DNA of 17,555 bases from Flemingiibacterium sp045632605 (GTDB lineage Bacteria > Bacillota > Clostridia > Oscillospirales > CAG-272). The notes under the pieces are model-generated. The model worked only from the letters and a program-made list of their open reading frames with translations, was not told the origin of the DNA and searched no databases. Position numbers and translations under genes: made by a program. The stretch covers positions 1 through 17,555 of the forward strand of contig JAZQXA010000107.1 of the NCBI GenBank assembly GCA_045632605.1, read 5' to 3'. Position 1 is the stretch's first letter, and every line of letters begins with the position of its first letter. Shown piece by piece: positions 13,523 to 17,555 of the stretch.

Positions 13523-15235
13523 TTATTTATATAAAAATCTTTTGATTTTTTTTGACGAAGTTTTTTCAAATTCTTCTTTTCTGATTTCAACATTATTCAT
13601 GTGCTTGAACGAGGGAAGTGTACGGTTGATTTCGTTAACTTCATCGCGTATAATCTGCAATATTTCCTCGTCGGATTTTTCCTCGAACTTTTCAAGGTCG
13701 GGATAAATGAGTGCTGTAATGAGAATTTCACCTGATTCATCAGCTCTGCCGATAACAACGGATTCCTTTATAAGCTCGGAGTGGGAAAGGTGTTCCTCAA
13801 GTTCTTCGGGGAATACGTTTTTACCGTTCGAAAGAATGATAACATTCTTTTTTCTTCCTGTGATGAATATGTATCCATCACGGTCGATATATCCGATGTC
13901 GCCGGTGCGGAACCATCCGTCCTCGGTGAATACAGCCTTTGTTGCTTCTTCATCGTTATAATATCCGAGCATTACGTTGTCGCCCTTTACGAGGATTTCA
14001 CCGGTTTCGTCTTCTTCGGAGGTTTTGTCAATCTTGACGCTAACTCCGTAAACAGGGAGTCCAACAGAGCCGAAGCGCGGCTTTCTGTCCGGCGGATTGC
14101 AGGCAACAAGCGGAGAACACTCCGTGATGCCATAGCCCTCATAAATTGTGATTCCGAACGTGTGAAAGTCTTTTAAAATTACCGGACTGACGGGTGCGCC
14201 GCCGCAGATAATGGAATTAACCTCTCCGCCGAGGGCACCGGTTATCTGACCGAAAACTTTCTTTCTCAAATCAACTCCGACAGCAAGCGCGGCGGAAACA
14301 ATTTTCTTTCCTGCTTCGACTTTTTTTGTCATACCCTTTTTCTTGATTTCTTCGCTTATGCGCTTATGAATTGTTTCAACAAAAAGCGGTACAAGAACAA
14401 GTGCATTAGGCTTGTAGTTTGCAAAGTTACGCATTACATATTTAAGACTGTCATTTATAAATTCCGATGCACCGATATTAAGCGCTGCAAGATGTGAGCA
14501 GGTCATTTCATATGTGTGATGTTGGGGAAGGACGGAAACAAGGCGTGTATTTTCGTCATACGGTGTTGTCATACAGGAAGCATATGCCGCCGAACAAAGA
14601 TTGCGCTCACAGAGCATAACGCCCTTGGCGGTACCCGTTGTGCCCGATGTGAACAGAATGGCACACATTTTTTCGAGGTCGGGAGTGTGAGAATAATACG
14701 AATTGTCGCCGTTATTAAGCGCCTGACGTCCCAGAGCAAGTAAATCATCCCACGGCATGATTTTCGGAGAATGGGGCAGAGTTGAATCAACGCTGTCCTC
14801 ACCGCTCGTCGGGATATAATAAGTCAGCTTTGGAAGTTCAGCCGCAGCTGCGGTTATAACACCGTTAAAAGTTGGGGAATATACAATAGCAGAGCATTCA
14901 GCACGGTTTAAGAAGTTAACGAGCTGTTCTGCGGACAATTCCTTATCAAGCGGAACGATAACACCGCCGGAGCCAACGGTTCCGAAATAAGTTGCTGTGA
15001 TTTTAGCAGAGGTTTCACTGATGACCGCAATATGCTCTCCGGCAAGACCGAGTATATTAAGTGCTGTGCCGACCTCTTCGCACCAGCCTTTAAACTGATT
15101 ATATGAGAGGTGTATTTCATCCTTTCCGTCTTTATAGACATAAAGGTCTTTGTCGCCGAAAGCTTCGGCAGATTCGACTATCATGTCACGGAGATTTTTT
15201 ATCTCTTTAGGGGGAGTGCGAGATAACTTTTTCAT
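13523..15235 (-). CDS. AMP-forming acyl-CoA/acyl-ACP synthetase
   Basis: A 570-residue ANL-superfamily adenylating enzyme with all core motifs: P-loop LFTSGTTGTAKGVML (194-208), adenine-binding YEGYGITECSP (365-375), WFRTGDIGYIDRDGYIFITGRKKN (441-464) with the TGD ribose motif and hinge region, and C-terminal KTSSKKIKRF (558-567) containing the catalytic lysine (K562 or K563). It activates a carboxylic acid, most like long-chain fatty acids by resemblance, with ATP to an acyl-AMP and passes it to a thiol. The next gene is an ACP, so the thiol may be ACP-bound phosphopantetheine instead of CoA. No signal peptide or membrane span. AAGGAAA precedes the ATG by about ten bases. It is the first gene after a perfect consensus promoter (15331-15359). 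Fatty-acid recycling or lipid salvage are likely roles. Confidence 0.92.
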   Translation of the reverse strand: MKKLSRTPPKEIKNLRDMIVESAEAFGDKDLYVYKDGKDEIHLSYNQFKGWCEEVGTALNILGLAGEHIAVISETSAKITATYFGTVGSGGVIVPLDKELSAEQLVNFLNRAECSAIVYSPTFNGVITAAAAELPKLTYYIPTSGEDSVDSTLPHSPKIMPWDDLLALGRQALNNGDNSYYSHTPDLEKMCAILFTSGTTGTAKGVMLCERNLCSAAYASCMTTPYDENTRLVSVLPQHHTYEMTCSHLAALNIGASEFINDSLKYVMRNFANYKPNALVLVPLFVETIHKRISEEIKKKGMTKKVEAGKKIVSAALAVGVDLRKKVFGQITGALGGEVNSIICGGAPVSPVILKDFHTFGITIYEGYGITECSPLVACNPPDRKPRFGSVGLPVYGVSVKIDKTSEEDETGEILVKGDNVMLGYYNDEEATKAVFTEDGWFRTGDIGYIDRDGYIFITGRKKNVIILSNGKNVFPEELEEHLSHSELIKESVVIGRADESGEILITALIYPDLEKFEEKSDEEILQIIRDEVNEINRTLPSFKHMNNVEIRKEEFEKTSSKKIKRFLYK

Positions 15236-15330
15236 TCGAATTAATTTCCTTGGTTGTAAAATTTGCCCACGGGGCAGAAGTCATTGCTCTTTAAACTGAG
15301 AGCTGCACTGAAGCCATTTTACACTAAACA

Positions 15331-15359
15331 ATTATACTATAAGTTAAGTGTTTTGTCAA
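15331..15359 (-). promoter_or_regulatory. Perfect consensus promoter for the acyl ligase-ACP operon
   Basis: Minus strand TTGACA (15359-15354), exactly 17 bases, then TATAAT (15336-15331). Both hexamers match consensus. The start site would fall near 15324, giving a ~90-base untranslated leader. The -35 sits right after the stop of the aminopeptidase gene; I saw no terminator between them, so read-through is possible. Confidence 0.9.
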
Positions 15360-15363
15360 GGGG

Positions 15364-17163
15364 TTAAGACATCTCTCTTGTAAGATAAGCAAGCTTTTCG
15401 CGCTCACCGGCACAGAGATAAGGTGCAAGGGTGTCATAAACCGATTTATGATAAGAATTCAGCTTGCGTATATCGGATTCATCAAGCAGAGATGTGTCGA
15501 TTCCGTCGAGGTCTATCGGGCAGAATGTCAGGTTTTCAAAGCACATGAACTGTCCGTATTCGCTGTGAACCGATTTCTTTGCAATAAGTTCGTTTTCGAT
15601 TCGGATACCGTGGCTTCCCTCGACATATATTCCGGGCTCGTCGGTTGTAATCATACCCTCGAGAATTTTTGCAGTCGCTCTTTGCCAGTGGAAAGCGTTC
15701 GGGCCTTCGTGAACCGAGAGAAGATATCCAACTCCGTGTCCCGTACCGTGACGGAAGTCGATCCCGTTTTCCCACATCATCTGGCGGCAGATGATGTCCA
15801 TTGATGCGCCGGTCATACCCTCGGGGAATGTGAGATTTGCCAAACGGAGCATACCGCAGGAAGTTAGCGTATAATGCTTCTTTACCTCATCGGGAATTTT
15901 GCCGAGGATGAATGTGCGGGTAATATCTGTTGTACCCTCAAGATACTGACCGCCTGAGTCGATGAGAAGCATCGGTACCGGGGCGGTTTTGTCGATTTTC
16001 GTGTTGCTTTCTTCTGTTGCCGAATAGTGGACAATGGCCGCATTTGCCCCGAAGGCGCAGATTGCACCAAACGATTCGTCGAGAAATGTGACTCCGACTT
16101 TTTCTGCAGCTTCACGGCGAAGCGAGAGAAGATATTTTTCGACCGACAGCTCGTCAAATTCTTTGTTGCCGTATTTAAGTTCAATCATCATTCTTGTTAC
16201 GGCAAGACCGTCCGCAACATGACATTTGCGGAGATTGTTAAGCTCGGTTTCATTCTTTTTAGCTTTCATTATAACTGTCGGATTTTCGCCGCAGACAAGC
16301 TTTGCATCGGACAGCACGGAAACTATCGCTTCAGATACGGCGGATTTATCAAGAAATACGGTTTTGTCCTCAAGTCGCGAAAGCTCACTGAAAAATTCAC
16401 AGTATGCAAGCAGTTCCACTCCATCCGCTTCAAGCGATGTCTTAACATCATTTACAGCATCGAGATTAACGAATAGCTTGTTTTCTGTCTGTGTAATTAT
16501 TGCATATGATAAAAATACGGGAGTATGCTCAACGTCGCCGCCGCGAAGATTATAAAGCCAAGCGATGTCGCAAAGACTTGACATTACGATTGCATCACAG
16601 CTTTTTTCTTTCAAAAATTCGCGTACATCGGTGAGCTTTTCACTGTGAGAGCGACCGCTGAATTTTTCATCGAGCTTCCATATTTTCGAAGATGGCAGAG
16701 CAGGACGGTCATTCCAGATATGTCCCGGGAAATCGGTATCACAGGCGAGTGAAGCACCCTCGGGAAGCTTTGTGCGAAGCATATCCGCAATTTTAGCACT
16801 GACGCATTTTCCGTCTGTTGCGATAGTTTTATATCCCAGCGATTTATCGTTTAAAAGTGAGAGCATATATTCTGTGGGAGTCGGAACGCCCTCTGTACCT
16901 GATTTCATAAGCTCAATTGTACTGCCTTTAAGCTGATGCTCTGCCTGTATAAAGTAACGTCCGTCGGTGAAGAGCTTTGCATCGTTTTTCGTTATAATGA
17001 GTGTTCCAGCAGAACCGGTGAAGCCTGATATCCATGCACGTGATTTAAAGTAGTCGCCGACATATTCAGATTGGTGGTAGTCGTCTGAGGTTATAAGCAG
17101 GATATCAACGCCGCGGGCTGCCATATGAGTACGCAGAGCAGCGAGCTTTTCTATAGTTGTCAT
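15364..17163 (-). CDS. Xaa-Pro aminopeptidase (M24B, long form)
   Basis: A 599-residue aminopeptidase P of the long, three-domain type: two creatinase-N-like domains (~1-160 and ~165-305) and a pita-bread catalytic domain (~310-540), then a short C-terminal extension. The five metal ligands are visible: D402 (LLIDSGGQY), D413 (GTTDITRT), H476 (HGTGHGVGY), E509 (TTDEPGIY) and E523 (RIENEL). Their spacing (11, 63, 33, 14) closely follows that of human XPNPEP1. HGTGHGVGYLLSVHEGP is the family signature. The enzyme removes an N-terminal residue that precedes proline and normally uses manganese. No signal peptide, so it is cytoplasmic, for use of imported peptides. AAAGGATA lies upstream of the ATG. 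It follows the partial gene at 17195 by 31 bases and is probably co-transcribed with it. Confidence 0.96.
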   Translation of the reverse strand: MTTIEKLAALRTHMAARGVDILLITSDDYHQSEYVGDYFKSRAWISGFTGSAGTLIITKNDAKLFTDGRYFIQAEHQLKGSTIELMKSGTEGVPTPTEYMLSLLNDKSLGYKTIATDGKCVSAKIADMLRTKLPEGASLACDTDFPGHIWNDRPALPSSKIWKLDEKFSGRSHSEKLTDVREFLKEKSCDAIVMSSLCDIAWLYNLRGGDVEHTPVFLSYAIITQTENKLFVNLDAVNDVKTSLEADGVELLAYCEFFSELSRLEDKTVFLDKSAVSEAIVSVLSDAKLVCGENPTVIMKAKKNETELNNLRKCHVADGLAVTRMMIELKYGNKEFDELSVEKYLLSLRREAAEKVGVTFLDESFGAICAFGANAAIVHYSATEESNTKIDKTAPVPMLLIDSGGQYLEGTTDITRTFILGKIPDEVKKHYTLTSCGMLRLANLTFPEGMTGASMDIICRQMMWENGIDFRHGTGHGVGYLLSVHEGPNAFHWQRATAKILEGMITTDEPGIYVEGSHGIRIENELIAKKSVHSEYGQFMCFENLTFCPIDLDGIDTSLLDESDIRKLNSYHKSVYDTLAPYLCAGEREKLAYLTREMS

Positions 17164-17194
17164 AATATTATCCTTTCAAAGAGTATTAAGTTCT

Positions 17195-17554
17195 TTAGTC
17201 GAGTTCTGATACATAAACCGGTGCATCACTGAAAATAAGCTTTGTTTTTTCTGCTTTTTTGAATGTCAGCTCCTCGCTGTTCGGAACACCGATATACAGC
17301 TTGAAGCCTGCTTCTTCGGGAGTATCACCGTTTATTTTTTCTGAAACATGAACACTTAAATAGAGTGTGTCTGTATTCAAAAGGTCAATCCCGGAAAAAT
17401 TAAGCTGACGGAACTCATATTTATCCTCGTTCGAAGCGGACAAAGTATAGTCTTTGCAGACATTGCCCTTGTCATCCGTGAGAGTATATGTGAAAAGTTC
17501 CTCATTTTCGGGGAGCGCGGAGAGCCCGTATTTTTCGGAAAGAGTTTTTGCAAT
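17195..17554 (-). CDS. Unrecognised protein, C-terminal part only
   Basis: The frame is open from the right window edge to the stop at 17195, giving at least the last ~119 residues; the start is outside. An internal TTG at 17443 could start a shorter version, but the frame continues upstream (LSEKYGLSALPENEELFTYT) in the same style, so a longer protein is more likely. The visible part is acidic and beta-rich, with alternating hydrophobic residues (DTLYLSVHVSEKI, FKLYIGVPNSEELTF, APVYVSELD), like a small beta-sandwich. The 'ELFTYTLTDDKGNVCKDYTL' stretch suggests a domain with surface beta hairpins. I do not recognise the family. No motif for catalysis is seen. It is 31 bases upstream of the aminopeptidase gene and probably in the same operon. 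Confidence 0.6.
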   Translation of the reverse strand: MAKTLSEKYGLSALPENEELFTYTLTDDKGNVCKDYTLSASNEDKYEFRQLNFSGIDLLNTDTLYLSVHVSEKINGDTPEEAGFKLYIGVPNSEELTFKKAEKTKLIFSDAPVYVSELD

Positions 17555-17555
17555 G

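Noticed and set aside
15264..15276. Hairpin TGCCC-ACG-GGGCA in the acyl-ligase leader as an attenuator or riboswitch
   Set aside because: The stem is only five pairs and I see no alternative pairing, aptamer-like core or strong T run.
1..17555. Mobile element, prophage, CRISPR array or tRNA
   Set aside because: I saw no transposase, integrase, phage structural gene, regularly spaced direct repeats or cloverleaf-like sequence on either strand.

Overview
The window looks like a chromosomal segment of an anaerobic gut Firmicute, most likely a Clostridia of the Oscillospiraceae/Ruminococcaceae type. The evidence is strong AAGGAG ribosome binding sites, TTGACA/TATAAT promoters with 17-18 bp spacers, many short rho-independent terminators, a small four-cysteine DUF6472-type protein, and secreted carbohydrate-binding proteins with short lipid-free signal peptides. 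The taxonomic placement is inference from style, not from a marker gene. I saw no tRNA, rRNA, CRISPR array, insertion sequence or phage gene.

Region 1 (1-2850, + strand) holds the end of a large carbohydrate-binding protein and a complete secreted multidomain protein (carbohydrate-binding module, TIM-barrel-like glycoside hydrolase, C-terminal beta domain). It ends at a terminator shared with the convergent gene on the other side.

Region 2 (2859-9354, - strand) is carbohydrate metabolism inside the cell. A 907-residue GH20-like glycoside hydrolase has its own promoter. Upstream of it, behind a 23-bp terminator stem, is a tight four-gene operon transcribed from 9354 to 5812: a canonical Gfo/Idh/MocA oxidoreductase, a divergent Gfo/Idh/MocA-like protein overlapping it by ATGA, an AraC-type regulator, and an AAC(3)-family N-acetyltransferase that overlaps the regulator by 11 bases. 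Together they look like a self-regulated route for an unknown, possibly amino, sugar.

Region 3 (9355-11687, + strand) is a divergently transcribed, partly decayed amino-sugar locus. The last ~50 residues of an N-acetylglucosamine-6-phosphate deacetylase (nagA) survive as a frameshifted remnant directly behind a good promoter. Its stop codon overlaps the start of an HTH (XRE) protein fused in frame to a BadF/BadG-type N-acetylglucosamine-kinase-like domain. That fusion is broken by two opposite one-base shifts, both in G runs. An MBL-fold hydrolase follows.

Region 4 (11700-13270) contains the small cysteine-rich protein with its own promoter, then convergently a translationally coupled pair: a membrane-anchored NERD nuclease-like protein and an HD-domain phosphohydrolase. 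Region 5 (13271-15363, - strand) is an AMP-forming acyl-ligase and acyl carrier protein pair under a perfect consensus promoter. Region 6 (15364-17555, - strand) is an Xaa-Pro aminopeptidase preceded by the end of an unrecognised gene that runs off the window.

The most interesting points are the decaying nagA / HTH-kinase fusion, and the oxidoreductase-acetyltransferase operon with an oxidoreductase paralog that has lost the usual cofactor and catalytic signatures.
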